Below the pieces are notes generated by a model. That model had not been told where the DNA came from and ran no database searches. It saw only the letters and a program-made list of their open reading frames with translations. This document shows positions 16,640-24,240 of a DNA stretch of 64,000 bases, one piece after another; position 1 is the stretch's first letter; every line of letters starts with the position of its first letter. The DNA comes from an uncultured Prevotellaceae bacterium (GTDB taxonomy: Bacteria > Bacteroidota > Bacteroidia > Bacteroidales > UBA3663), in NCBI GenBank assembly GCA_900319235.1, contig ONNR01000016.1:21836-85835 (forward strand), in the 5' to 3' direction. Position numbers and translations under genes: made by a program.

Positions 16640-16977
16640 TCCTATCGATAATTCAAGCCGCCCTGCTCGCCGCAGGCCAAGTCTTGCTCAAGCTCGCCCT
16701 GCGTGCAGCAGGCGCGTTCGAGATGAGCACGACCTTCTTCGTGAGCCAGCTCACCAACTGGTGGTGGCTTGCCTGTGGCATCAGCTTCGGAGGCGCGGGC
16801 ATCCTTTGGATGTACATCCTGCGCCACTATCCATTCAGCCAGGCATATCCACTCACGTCGTTGGCCTACGTCTTCGGCATGCTCGCAGCCCTATGGGTCT
16901 TCGGCGAACGCATTTCGCCCACCGCTTGGATAGGCGTACTCCTCATCATGGCAGGTTGTTATCTCGTCACACGTTGA
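16627..16977 (+). CDS. Small multidrug-resistance/EamA-like membrane transporter
   Basis: This 116-residue protein has four hydrophobic segments (about 3-20, 45-64, 76-93 and 99-115), the size and plan of SMR/ArnE-ArnF-type half transporters that work as dimers. LAYVFGMLAALWVFGERISPTAWIG is the most family-like stretch, with the conserved glutamate in the GER motif. Its ATG lies inside the end of the ketosynthase gene (13-base overlap). Given its position it could flip or move a lipid-linked intermediate of the polyene pathway across the inner membrane; this is inference from context only. Confidence 0.75.
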   Translation: MPLLILSIIQAALLAAGQVLLKLALRAAGAFEMSTTFFVSQLTNWWWLACGISFGGAGILWMYILRHYPFSQAYPLTSLAYVFGMLAALWVFGERISPTAWIGVLLIMAGCYLVTR

Positions 16978-16994
16978 CATTTCTCCCCTTCATT

Positions 16995-17366
16995 ATGGCA
17001 CTCCTGGATAATCTCTATCACATCACAGCGCAGACCACCCTGCCCGAAGGCGAGAGTGGAGGAGCGGTCTATCGCATCGCGCTCCATCCCGACAGTGCCA
17101 TCTATCAGGCGCACTTTCCCGGACGTCCCATCACCCCCGGTGCGTGCATGATCCAGATTGTCGAGGAGTTGGTGCGTCAGTATTTCGCCGATGCCACCCT
17201 TCACGTCCGTAGCATCACCAACCTCAAGTTCCTCGCGCTGCTCGAACCCCAGCATCACCCCTCGGTCGAAGTTGTCCTCAGCGGCACCCCCTCCCAGCTT
17301 CGCGCCACCTTCCGCGATGGTTCCCTCCTTTTCGCCCGCCTCACACTTTCTTTCGTTGTTTCTTAA
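16995..17366 (+). CDS. Hotdog-fold 3-hydroxyacyl-ACP dehydratase (FabZ/ApeI-like)
   Basis: This 123-residue protein has the FabZ/ApeI-type motif YQAHFPGRPITPGACMIQIVEEL, which carries the active-site histidine and the PG turn. NLKFLALLEPQ forms the next strand. This is the second hotdog protein of the cluster and, unlike that at 12240, it keeps the HFPG motif; the two may act as a pair in successive dehydrations. It begins 17 bases after the transporter gene and is the last gene before the independent promoter of the glycosyltransferase. Confidence 0.82.
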   Translation: MALLDNLYHITAQTTLPEGESGGAVYRIALHPDSAIYQAHFPGRPITPGACMIQIVEELVRQYFADATLHVRSITNLKFLALLEPQHHPSVEVVLSGTPSQLRATFRDGSLLFARLTLSFVVS

Positions 17367-17407
17367 GGACCTCCTTGTATATACTTTTTAAAAAAATAGG
17401 AAATATA

Positions 17408-17439
17408 TTTGGCCATGTCGGCAAAATACCATATCTTTG
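17408..17439 (+). promoter_or_regulatory. Promoter for the GT2 gene
   Basis: TTTG at 17408-17411, 20 bases, TATCTTTG at 17432-17439. The ATG is at 17490, so this gene can be expressed apart from the cluster upstream. Confidence 0.82.
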
Positions 17440-17489
17440 CGCATGAAAATCAACGAAAAGTTTTATTTCCTATTATATAAGTGAAATAG

Positions 17490-18221
17490 ATGCATATTGT
17501 CGTAGTCGTCCCCACCTACAACAACGCACAGACGCTACAGACGGTTCTCGACCGCCTGTGGGACAATACGCACGACATCATGGTGGTGAACGATGGCTCG
17601 ACCGACGAGACGCTCCAGCTCCTGCATCACTATCCTCATCCCATCAACATCGTCACCTATCCCGAGAATCGGGGCAAGGGATATGCGCTGGTTCGGGGTT
17701 TCCGCGAGGCGAAGATGCTGGGTTACGACCATGTCATCACCATCGACAGCGATGGGCAGCACTATCCCGAGGACCTGCCCGTATTCCTGCGCAAGGCAAG
17801 TGAACTCAATTGCCCCACAATCATCGTGGGAAGTCGCGAACTCGAGCATGAGAACAAGTCACGTGGAGCTATTTTCGCCACTCGGCTTGCCAACTTCTGG
17901 TTTGCGTTTCAGACGTGGCAGTATCTTCCTGACACACAGAGCGGCTATCGTCTCTATCCTCTGCATCATCTGCATGGACTTAATTTGATTACTTCGCGCT
18001 ATGAGGCCGAACTCGAGCTATTGGTCTTTGCTGCGTGGCACGGGGTAGCCATCGACACCGTTCCCATCCGCGTCTATTATCCCCCCAAGGAGGAGCGTGT
18101 TACGCATTTTCGTCCTGGTTTGGACTTCGCACGCATCTTCGTCCTAAATACCATTCTCTTCTTCGTTTCCATCTTCTTCGGCTGGTGGATGATGGGGTGG
18201 AAACGTCTGAAAAGCCATTAA
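17490..18221 (+). CDS. Family 2 glycosyltransferase, DPM1/polyisoprenyl-phosphate type
   Basis: This 243-residue protein has a GT-A fold: VVVPTYNNAQTL at the N-terminus, NDGSTDE (34-40), a DXD-like IDSDGQH (85-91) for metal and sugar-nucleotide binding, and DTQSGYRLY. A C-terminal hydrophobic segment (about 214-235) would anchor it to the inner membrane. Proteins of this type usually transfer a hexose or mannose to a lipid phosphate. Family 2 transferases are regular members of flexirubin/aryl-polyene clusters, so it probably belongs with the preceding genes although it has its own promoter. Confidence 0.87.
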   Translation: MHIVVVVPTYNNAQTLQTVLDRLWDNTHDIMVVNDGSTDETLQLLHHYPHPINIVTYPENRGKGYALVRGFREAKMLGYDHVITIDSDGQHYPEDLPVFLRKASELNCPTIIVGSRELEHENKSRGAIFATRLANFWFAFQTWQYLPDTQSGYRLYPLHHLHGLNLITSRYEAELELLVFAAWHGVAIDTVPIRVYYPPKEERVTHFRPGLDFARIFVLNTILFFVSIFFGWWMMGWKRLKSH

Positions 18222-18327
18222 TATTAGATAAAACTATAATTACTGAGCGTAATTTGTGATATATACATTACAAATTGCGCCTTTTTGTATTTAAAAAGCA
18301 GTTAAATTTGAAAAAATACTGATAATT

Positions 18328-18359
18328 TTTGAAATATCTAAAATTAGCGCGTATATTTG
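18328..18359 (+). promoter_or_regulatory. Promoter for the DprA-like/XRE module
   Basis: TTTG at 18328-18331, 20 bases, TATATTTG at 18352-18359. The first gene starts at 18411. Confidence 0.82.
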
Positions 18360-18410
18360 CAGTGAAAATAAGAAATAACCAATATTAAATCCCTTTTATA
18401 TATTACTATT

Positions 18411-19016
18411 ATGGAAAAGACTGAAACACGAAACACTTTGTTCACTTACTTCGGTGAACAGGCTCTCCTGAAGGAGAAGAAGACCGTATTCTTTTGCCCT
18501 TATGACGTGCCGGAGTCTATCTTCAAATCGATTCACCAATGGATCAAGACGCTCGACCCTGCAAGGGATTGTATCGTTTGTGGCAATACGACAGGCATTG
18601 AACGCTACACACTTCGTCTCCTGCTTCGCAAGAAGTTTTCAGTGATTCTACCATTGGCTACAGTCATCCCTCAATGTCTTGAGGAACTGAATCTGGGCTG
18701 GAGAATGACCGAACAGGAGACCATGGAACTGCTTGACGAGGCTCTTACAGAACATCGCCTTCTGATGGTGGCTTCGACTGAGAATGTGTCGGTATCAACA
18801 CCGACCAAGCATACTATTCTGATTCGCAACTATTGGATGCGATGGATTGGTAATCACTTTGTCTTGGGTTGTAACGGGAAGGGCGGATACTTCGAGCATC
18901 TGCTTTGGAAACGCGAGGTAGAGGTGCTTGATACAAATGAGGTGCAGGTGAAGGAGAGTTTGCCTGAAATGTCTTTGGTATGTGATGACGATTATGATTA
19001 TCTTTTAGCAGTATAA
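18411..19016 (+). CDS. DprA/SLOG-like Rossmannoid protein, short form
   Basis: This is a 201-residue protein of unknown function. FFCPYDVPE (27-35), a QWIKTLDPARDCIVCGNTTG glycine-rich turn (43-62) and a later LPLATVIP strand look like the nucleotide/DNA-binding Rossmannoid core of DprA/Smf or other SLOG proteins. RNYWMRWIGNHFVLGCNGKGG (139-159) would be the second half of the fold. The acidic tail ends in DDDYDYLLAV. The same pattern recurs in the N-terminal half of the protein at 19523, so the two are paralogues. It is clearly not canonical DprA, because the SGxARGID motif is replaced by CGNTTGIER. It is the first gene after the promoter at 18328; the XRE gene follows after five bases. Confidence 0.6.
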   Translation: MEKTETRNTLFTYFGEQALLKEKKTVFFCPYDVPESIFKSIHQWIKTLDPARDCIVCGNTTGIERYTLRLLLRKKFSVILPLATVIPQCLEELNLGWRMTEQETMELLDEALTEHRLLMVASTENVSVSTPTKHTILIRNYWMRWIGNHFVLGCNGKGGYFEHLLWKREVEVLDTNEVQVKESLPEMSLVCDDDYDYLLAV

Positions 19017-19021
19017 GTTTT

Positions 19022-19468
19022 ATGAACACGAACGATATGACCGAGATTGAGATTCTGCAGAAAATAGGTGCAAGGATGAGAGAGATCCGCCTTGAGCAGA
19101 ATATGAAGCAAAAGGAACTGGCTGAGAAGAGCGGGCTCTCTATGTTTTCCATCAGTCAGATGGAGACGGGGCACAACACTTCAGTACAGAGTTTGGTTCA
19201 GGTGCTTAAAGCACTCAATCGTCTGGATATGATTGAGCCATTCCTCAAAGAGAAAGAAATTGACCCTGCAACGTTGGCACGTTTCATCCAATCGCAACAG
19301 TCACAACGCAAGCGCGTGTCGAGAAGCATTTCCGACAACGATTCTTCATCCGATGTCGATAGTCCTTTTGTTGATGGATTTCAGCGTTCCATTATAAAAC
19401 CCTATTTCTCGGACGAGGACGAAGATTCCTCCTATTCGATGGTCGCAGATGATTCCAATGAGGACTAG
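19022..19468 (+). CDS. XRE-family helix-turn-helix regulator
   Basis: This 148-residue protein has an N-terminal Cro/CI-type HTH (about residues 16-72): MREIRLEQNMKQKELAEKSG followed by SMFSISQMETG and SLVQVLKALNRLDMIEPFL. The last stretch is typical of HipB-like and antitoxin-like XRE proteins. The C-terminal half is serine- and acid-rich, with basic RKRVSRS followed by SDNDSSSDVDS and a DEDEDSSY cluster, and looks disordered. It sits between two DprA-like paralogues and probably autoregulates the promoter at 18328-18359. Whether it serves as antitoxin, sensor or plain repressor is open. Confidence 0.85.
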   Translation: MNTNDMTEIEILQKIGARMREIRLEQNMKQKELAEKSGLSMFSISQMETGHNTSVQSLVQVLKALNRLDMIEPFLKEKEIDPATLARFIQSQQSQRKRVSRSISDNDSSSDVDSPFVDGFQRSIIKPYFSDEDEDSSYSMVADDSNED

Positions 19469-19522
19469 GTTGCCATCCTTCTTGTATAGTAAATTGTCAA
19501 ATAATTAATTCACAATCATATT

Positions 19523-20683
19523 ATGAATACCATTACCATTAAAAACCAAACATTGAGTTATCTGGGTGATGCATCTATGTTGCTTTGTCCCATGACGTCA
19601 TTCCTTTGCTCTCATCGTGTGCCAGAAGGTGTCGCTGATGCGATTCGTCAGTGGGTCAATGGACTCGACTCTGCTAATACCTGTGTCGTTTGTGGTAACC
19701 TCACAGGGGAGGAACGATTGGTTCGACGTTTACTTGTCGAACGGGGCATTCCTGTCGTGCTTGCTTTGGCCAATGCCATACCTGACGATATTTCAACATT
19801 GAGGCTTTCATCCCAAGAAATAACTGCTATGCAGTCGGGTCATATGGTTATTGTTTCGCCTGTCACCGATGCTGATGTTAAGGATCCATCGGGAAAGACG
19901 TCTGCTGCCCGAAATCTTTTGATGATTGCTATTGCGACACATATTGTTGTCGGGTTTATGACCGAGAATGGTAATTTGGCTCGTCAACTGTTGGGCGTAA
20001 GGAATGTGACTGTGCTTCAAAGTGAAGGACAGAATGAAGTGCGAGAAACAGATGTGCAAAGAGTAAAGAGCAATGCCAATAGAATGGGATGGACCATTTA
20101 TAAAAGATTGAAAGAGGGAAGACTGCTCTTGGCTTCGGATTCGTCGGAAGAAGATATTTCTGAATCATCTGCCGAAGAACTTATGCCATGGGAGTCGGCA
20201 TCAAAGGCCAATCCGGTCTCTTCGGTTGAAATGCGCCAGTTGCTGGCTCAATATCTCAAGCTGGCTGATATCGAGAAGCCGTCATTGCTACATTCATTGG
20301 TTTTGTTCCAAGTGGTTAAATACTATTCTAACTTTGCAGACTTCAACTTCACGGCTTTCTTCCGTTTATGGGGCCCTGAGAATTTGCGTCAGGAAGACTG
20401 GAAGGCGACTAAGATCAATGAGATTTGGCTTCCATCGCTTGCCGATAGGGTGATGTCTCGTCTTTTCAAGGCAATGCCGAGTAGGTTCCATGAGCCGATA
20501 AATAAAGACGAGCTATTTGACCCACAGATTGCCCACACCCTCCTTGATGAAGCTTTGCAGCGGGCAAAGAAACCCAACAAGCGTATTTTACAACGAGCCT
20601 TGAACCTTGCTTATTTCGAGCGAAACAGTGAGGCTATTGCCAAATATCGAGAACTCTTAGGTAAGGATGCACCTCAACAATAA
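19523..20683 (+). CDS. DprA/SLOG-like protein, long form with extra C-terminal domain
   Basis: The N-terminal half (1-175) of this 386-residue protein parallels the protein at 18411: FLCSHRVPEG, IRQWVNGLDSANTCVVCGNL, then VVLALANAIP and RNLLMIAIATHIVVGFMTENG. An acidic linker (SDSSEEDISESSAEE, about 205-219) leads to a separate helical domain (about 225-386) with VVKYYSNFADFNFTAFFRLWG and a TPR-like end (LNLAYFERNSEAIAKYRELLG). The function is unknown. The duplication, with one copy fused to an extra domain, suggests two subunits of one system: a short sensor-like and a long effector-like form. A strong hairpin terminator follows directly. Confidence 0.6.
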   Translation: MNTITIKNQTLSYLGDASMLLCPMTSFLCSHRVPEGVADAIRQWVNGLDSANTCVVCGNLTGEERLVRRLLVERGIPVVLALANAIPDDISTLRLSSQEITAMQSGHMVIVSPVTDADVKDPSGKTSAARNLLMIAIATHIVVGFMTENGNLARQLLGVRNVTVLQSEGQNEVRETDVQRVKSNANRMGWTIYKRLKEGRLLLASDSSEEDISESSAEELMPWESASKANPVSSVEMRQLLAQYLKLADIEKPSLLHSLVLFQVVKYYSNFADFNFTAFFRLWGPENLRQEDWKATKINEIWLPSLADRVMSRLFKAMPSRFHEPINKDELFDPQIAHTLLDEALQRAKKPNKRILQRALNLAYFERNSEAIAKYRELLGKDAPQQ

Positions 20684-20687
20684 ATTA

Positions 20688-20723
20688 GCAATCGGCTCCG
20701 CGTTTTTTCGCGGAGCCGATTGC
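20688..20723. terminator. Strong bidirectional terminator
   Basis: A perfect 15-bp stem (20688-20702 with 20709-20723, GC-rich) has a six-T loop. It separates the DprA-like module from the convergent LytTR operon. Confidence 0.88.
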
Positions 20724-20752
20724 TTAATCCTATGAACAAATAGAGTATAATC

Positions 20753-21520
20753 CTATCCCAATCTCTCCAACAGACTATCACGATAACTGCCACCGATGGG
20801 AATCTTTTGCCCGGCTACGGTGACGGTTACCTGCTCGATCTCAGAGATATGATCGATGGAGACGATGTAACTCTTGTGGACGCGGACGAACTTCTCGCGG
20901 GGCAACTGGTCCTCGAGTGCCTTGAGACTGTAGAGCGCGGTGATACGCTTGTCCTTGGTGTAGAATGACACATATTCGTGCTGCCCCTCGACATAGTAGA
21001 GGTCGTCGAAGTTGATCTTGTAGAGCTTGTAGTCGGCCTTGACCATCAGGTAGGAGAGTGAGGGGGTTGAGAGGTTTGAAGGGTTGCTTCCTTCGGTAAC
21101 TTGGAGCGAATGAGTGGCGGGAGCAGGAGATGTTGAGACTTCGGTGGCTTCGGAGGGAGCAAGACCCTTGAGGCGCGCAATGGCCTTCTCGATGGCCAGC
21201 ATGAAGCGGGGGAGGGCGATGGGCTTGAGTAGGTAATCGACGGCAGAGACCTCGTAACTATCGAGGGCGTATTCGCTGTAAGCGGTGGTGAAGATAATGG
21301 AGGGGACGTTCTTGAGAGTGCGCGCGAGCTCGATGCCGTTGAGGTCGGGCATATGGATGTCGAGGAGAACGATATCGACATGATGCTCCTTGCAGAAGCT
21401 GAAAGCCTCGAAGGCGTTCTGGGCGGTGCCTGCGAGCTGGAGCTCGGGAATTTTACTGACGTAGTCCTGCAGGAGTTTGCGGGCAAGGAATTCGTCATCA
21501 ACTATGAGAACTTGATACAT
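20753..21520 (-). CDS. LytTR-family response regulator
   Basis: This 255-residue protein has an N-terminal receiver domain with VDDE (7-10), phosphoacceptor Asp54 in VLLDIHMP, FTTAYSEYA and the LKP lysine near residue 104. A C-terminal LytTR DNA-binding domain (about 155-250) has YVEGQHEYVSFYT, FVRVHKSYIVSI and IPIGGSYRDSL. The linker is Ser/Thr/Pro-rich, and part of it (VTEGSNPSNLSTPSLS) is encoded by decamer-like DNA at 21056-21093 that shares GGTTGCTTCCTT with the repeat at 4964-4975. It follows its histidine kinase by three bases. Divergent placement from the RND efflux genes suggests that operon as one target. Confidence 0.92.
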   Translation of the reverse strand: MYQVLIVDDEFLARKLLQDYVSKIPELQLAGTAQNAFEAFSFCKEHHVDIVLLDIHMPDLNGIELARTLKNVPSIIFTTAYSEYALDSYEVSAVDYLLKPIALPRFMLAIEKAIARLKGLAPSEATEVSTSPAPATHSLQVTEGSNPSNLSTPSLSYLMVKADYKLYKINFDDLYYVEGQHEYVSFYTKDKRITALYSLKALEDQLPREKFVRVHKSYIVSIDHISEIEQVTVTVAGQKIPIGGSYRDSLLERLG

Positions 21521-21523
21521 ATT

Positions 21524-22600
21524 TTAAATGTGTAGTACGGTTTTGTAGTGGGAGTTGTCTTCGATGACCTTGAGGGAGCACTTGTCGCCGAAGAGGACGG
21601 CGAGGCGCTGCTGGACGTTCATAAGGCCTATGCCGGTGCGTTCTTCGTCCTGACGGCCGATGATGGCAGACTGGCGGGAGAAGTTGGTGGCAGAGGGCTT
21701 GGAGTTGTCGCTGATGAAGAGCAGGCCAGAATCGTTCTGGCGAATGGAGATACGGACCCATGCCTTGGGATCGTCGATGAGACGGCTGTGCTTGAAGCAG
21801 TTCTCGATGATGGGTTGTAGAAGCATGGGGGGAATGGTGTAGGCAGGGTCTGAGATCTGGACGTCGAGGGTGAGATCAGGCTCACGTTCCATACGGATGC
21901 GTTGGAAGTCGATGTAGTTTTGTATGTACTTGACTTCCTTGGTGAGGGGCACGGCGTCAGCGCGGCAGTCGTCGATGACATAGCGCAGCATCTCGGAGAG
22001 CTTGAGCACGGAGGAGGGTGCCTGCTCGTCCTTCATCATGGTGAGGGCGTAGATGCAGTTGAGGGCATTGAAGAGGAAATGGGGGTTGATCTGCGCACGG
22101 AGGTACTTGAGCTGCTCTTGCATCTGCTGTTCGCGGAACATGGCAGCCTGCCGCTTGCGTTCGTCGATGAGGAAGTTGATGGCGGTGGCTGCGGTGGTGA
22201 GGATGAGCAGGATGGAGTACTTGATGTGGAGCAGATAGTAGGGGATGCGCTCGGCTTCGGGCAGTGGAACATCGTTGGGGCCGGAGAAATGCTGGTGGAT
22301 ATAGACGTCGAAACGCGAGCCGAGGGGCATAAGCACGAGCAGCATAAGGAGGGTGAGCAGGAAGAAGCCTACCTTGCTGCGATGGAGCATGCGGGGGAGG
22401 AGCAGGTAGTTGAGGATTGCCCAGCAGACGAGCATGGGGAGGATGGTGGCGGTGGCGTTGCGGAAGGCTTCGGCCCATCCGAAGGTTCGGACGAGGAGAA
22501 GCACCATGGTGAGGTAGATGAGCAGCCAGAGAACAATCTTGTTGTACTGTCCGACGAACGCCAGGATGCCGTTGCGGGCGGAGGTCTTTTCGGTTTGCAT
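21524..22600 (-). CDS. LytS-type sensor histidine kinase
   Basis: With the start at 22600 the protein has 358 residues; the longer reading frame would begin upstream of the promoter -7 element (22621-22628). Four hydrophobic segments (about 23-40, 51-68, 78-93 and 127-145) form the sensor. The His_kinase box QINPHFLFNALNCIYAL carries phosphorylated His174. The ATPase domain has the N-box IIENCFKHS and the G-box-like GIGLMNVQQRL. The output partner is the LytTR regulator immediately downstream. The signal sensed cannot be read from sequence; no periplasmic domain of size is present, so an intramembrane or membrane-stress signal is possible. Confidence 0.9.
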   Translation of the reverse strand: MQTEKTSARNGILAFVGQYNKIVLWLLIYLTMVLLLVRTFGWAEAFRNATATILPMLVCWAILNYLLLPRMLHRSKVGFFLLTLLMLLVLMPLGSRFDVYIHQHFSGPNDVPLPEAERIPYYLLHIKYSILLILTTAATAINFLIDERKRQAAMFREQQMQEQLKYLRAQINPHFLFNALNCIYALTMMKDEQAPSSVLKLSEMLRYVIDDCRADAVPLTKEVKYIQNYIDFQRIRMEREPDLTLDVQISDPAYTIPPMLLQPIIENCFKHSRLIDDPKAWVRISIRQNDSGLLFISDNSKPSATNFSRQSAIIGRQDEERTGIGLMNVQQRLAVLFGDKCSLKVIEDNSHYKTVLHI

Positions 22601-22620
22601 AGAGTGGGTTTTGATGCGTG

Positions 22621-22652
22621 CAAAGATAGGCGTTCGGGATGAGATTTGCAAG
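22621..22652 (-). promoter_or_regulatory. Promoter for the LytS/LytR operon
   Basis: On the complement strand CTTG (22649-22652), 20 bases, TATCTTTG (22621-22628), placing the mRNA start just ahead of the ATG at 22600. Confidence 0.7.
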
Positions 22653-22741
22653 AGAAAAGTGGGAAAAAAATGTTATAATAAGTTAAAATCGGGAGATGAG
22701 CGAAATTTCGGTGAGTCGTTTAGGGGCTTTGGTGAATAGGT

Positions 22742-22773
22742 TTTGCCTTATTTAAATATATAATGTATCTTTG
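22742..22773 (+). promoter_or_regulatory. Promoter for the RND efflux operon
   Basis: TTTG at 22742-22745, 20 bases, TATCTTTG at 22766-22773. The first ATG is at 22806. Confidence 0.82.
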
Positions 22774-22805
22774 CAGCACTTTTTGTAAGACAAAACAAAT
22801 TTTAA

Positions 22806-24164
22806 ATGAACTATAGTATGAAGAAATTGTTTATTGTACTCGGAGCCCTGCTTGTAGTTGGCCTGATGATGCCACGACAGACGATGGCACAGGCTCAGCA
22901 GGACTCTGTGGCGCTCGACTTGGACAAGATCCTTGAGATCGCTCTTTCGGACAATCCGGACATCCAGGTTGCCGACAGGACGATTGAGATTCAGAAGTAT
23001 GCCAAGAAGGAGACAATCACGGGCCTGTTCCCGAAGGTTGACCTCTCCGCCCAGGGCGTGAAGAACCTGAAGGTGGCCACGATGGTGATGAACATGGGAG
23101 GCCAGACCATCACCGTGCGCATGGGCCAGCCCTACAACTACTCGGCTACGGCTCAGGCCGCGCTGCCACTGTTTGCCCCACAGCTCTGGAAGAGCATTTC
23201 GCTGAGCGAAGAGCAGGTGAAGCTTGCCGTGGAGCAGGCGCGCGAAAGCAAGATCAATACGATCGCTTCGGTGAAGAATGCCTACTACAGCCTGCTGCTT
23301 GCCCGCGAGAGCTACGAAGCGCTGATGGCGGGCTACAAGACTGCTGAGCGCAACGTGGAGGACACGAAGAAGAGCTTCGAGCAGGGCTTGGTGAGCGAAT
23401 ATGACAAACTGACCGCTGACGTTCAGTTGGCCGGCATCAAGCCCAACCTGCTTGCTGCCCAGAACGGCATCAAGCTGGCTGAGATGCAGCTTAAGGTGCT
23501 GATGGGCGTGGACGTGAACGAGCCTCTGCGTTTCACGGGCAGATTGGAGGACTTCGAGGAAGGACTCTTCGCCGACCTGATGAACCTGAAGGCTGATACC
23601 GACCTGAGCGACAACTCAGCTATCCGTCAGCTCGACTACAATGCACGCATCCTCCGACTGAGCGAGAAGATCAACAAACTGGGCTACCTGCCTACGCTCG
23701 CCCTCGCCATTTCAGGCGGCTACACCGCTATGCCTCAGGAATTCAACCCCTTCAAGGCGACGTACTTCGGTAGTTCGACCCTGGCACTTAGCTTCTCGTG
23801 GACCATCTTCGACAGCTTGCAGAAGTACATGAAGACGAAGCAGAACCGTCTGACCCTCGAGAACCTGGAGCAGCAACGCGAGAATGCCTTGCGACAATTG
23901 GAGCTGAGCGTGGCTGCCAGCCTGAACAGCATCGAGACAGCTGCCGAGCAGGTGGTGAGCAACAAGGAGAACGTCTATGCCGCAGAGCGTGCCTTTATGA
24001 TTTCGGAGAAGCGCTATGAGGTGGGTTCGGGCACGCAACTGGAACGCAACAGCAGCGAATCGAACCTGCTGCAGGCACGTCTGCAGTATGTGCAGTCTAT
24101 CTACGACTTCCTGAGCAACAGGGCTACGCTTGAAAAGACGCTAGGCAAGGTGGTTATGGACTGA
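22806..24164 (+). CDS. TolC-like outer-membrane efflux protein
   Basis: This 452-residue protein has a signal peptide (KKLFIVLGALLVVGLMMPRQTMAQ; start at 22806 or 22818). Two long repeats of coiled-coil helices with alternating hydrophobics, as in TolC/OprM, include SVKNAYYSLLLARESYEAL and SVAASLNSIETAAEQVVSNKENV. The family-typical YDKLTADVQLAG and GTQLERNSSESNLLQARLQY segments lie at the helix-barrel transitions. It would form the outer-membrane duct for the adaptor and pump encoded next, exporting drugs, lipids or other small molecules. It is the first gene of the operon; the adaptor gene follows after 76 bases. Confidence 0.9.
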   Translation: MNYSMKKLFIVLGALLVVGLMMPRQTMAQAQQDSVALDLDKILEIALSDNPDIQVADRTIEIQKYAKKETITGLFPKVDLSAQGVKNLKVATMVMNMGGQTITVRMGQPYNYSATAQAALPLFAPQLWKSISLSEEQVKLAVEQARESKINTIASVKNAYYSLLLARESYEALMAGYKTAERNVEDTKKSFEQGLVSEYDKLTADVQLAGIKPNLLAAQNGIKLAEMQLKVLMGVDVNEPLRFTGRLEDFEEGLFADLMNLKADTDLSDNSAIRQLDYNARILRLSEKINKLGYLPTLALAISGGYTAMPQEFNPFKATYFGSSTLALSFSWTIFDSLQKYMKTKQNRLTLENLEQQRENALRQLELSVAASLNSIETAAEQVVSNKENVYAAERAFMISEKRYEVGSGTQLERNSSESNLLQARLQYVQSIYDFLSNRATLEKTLGKVVMD

Positions 24165-24240
24165 TCTGTTCATGGTTCAAGATTTTTATCAAGAATTAGA
24201 GAATTATTATTGGGTAAAGACAATAAGTAATAATAGAAAT

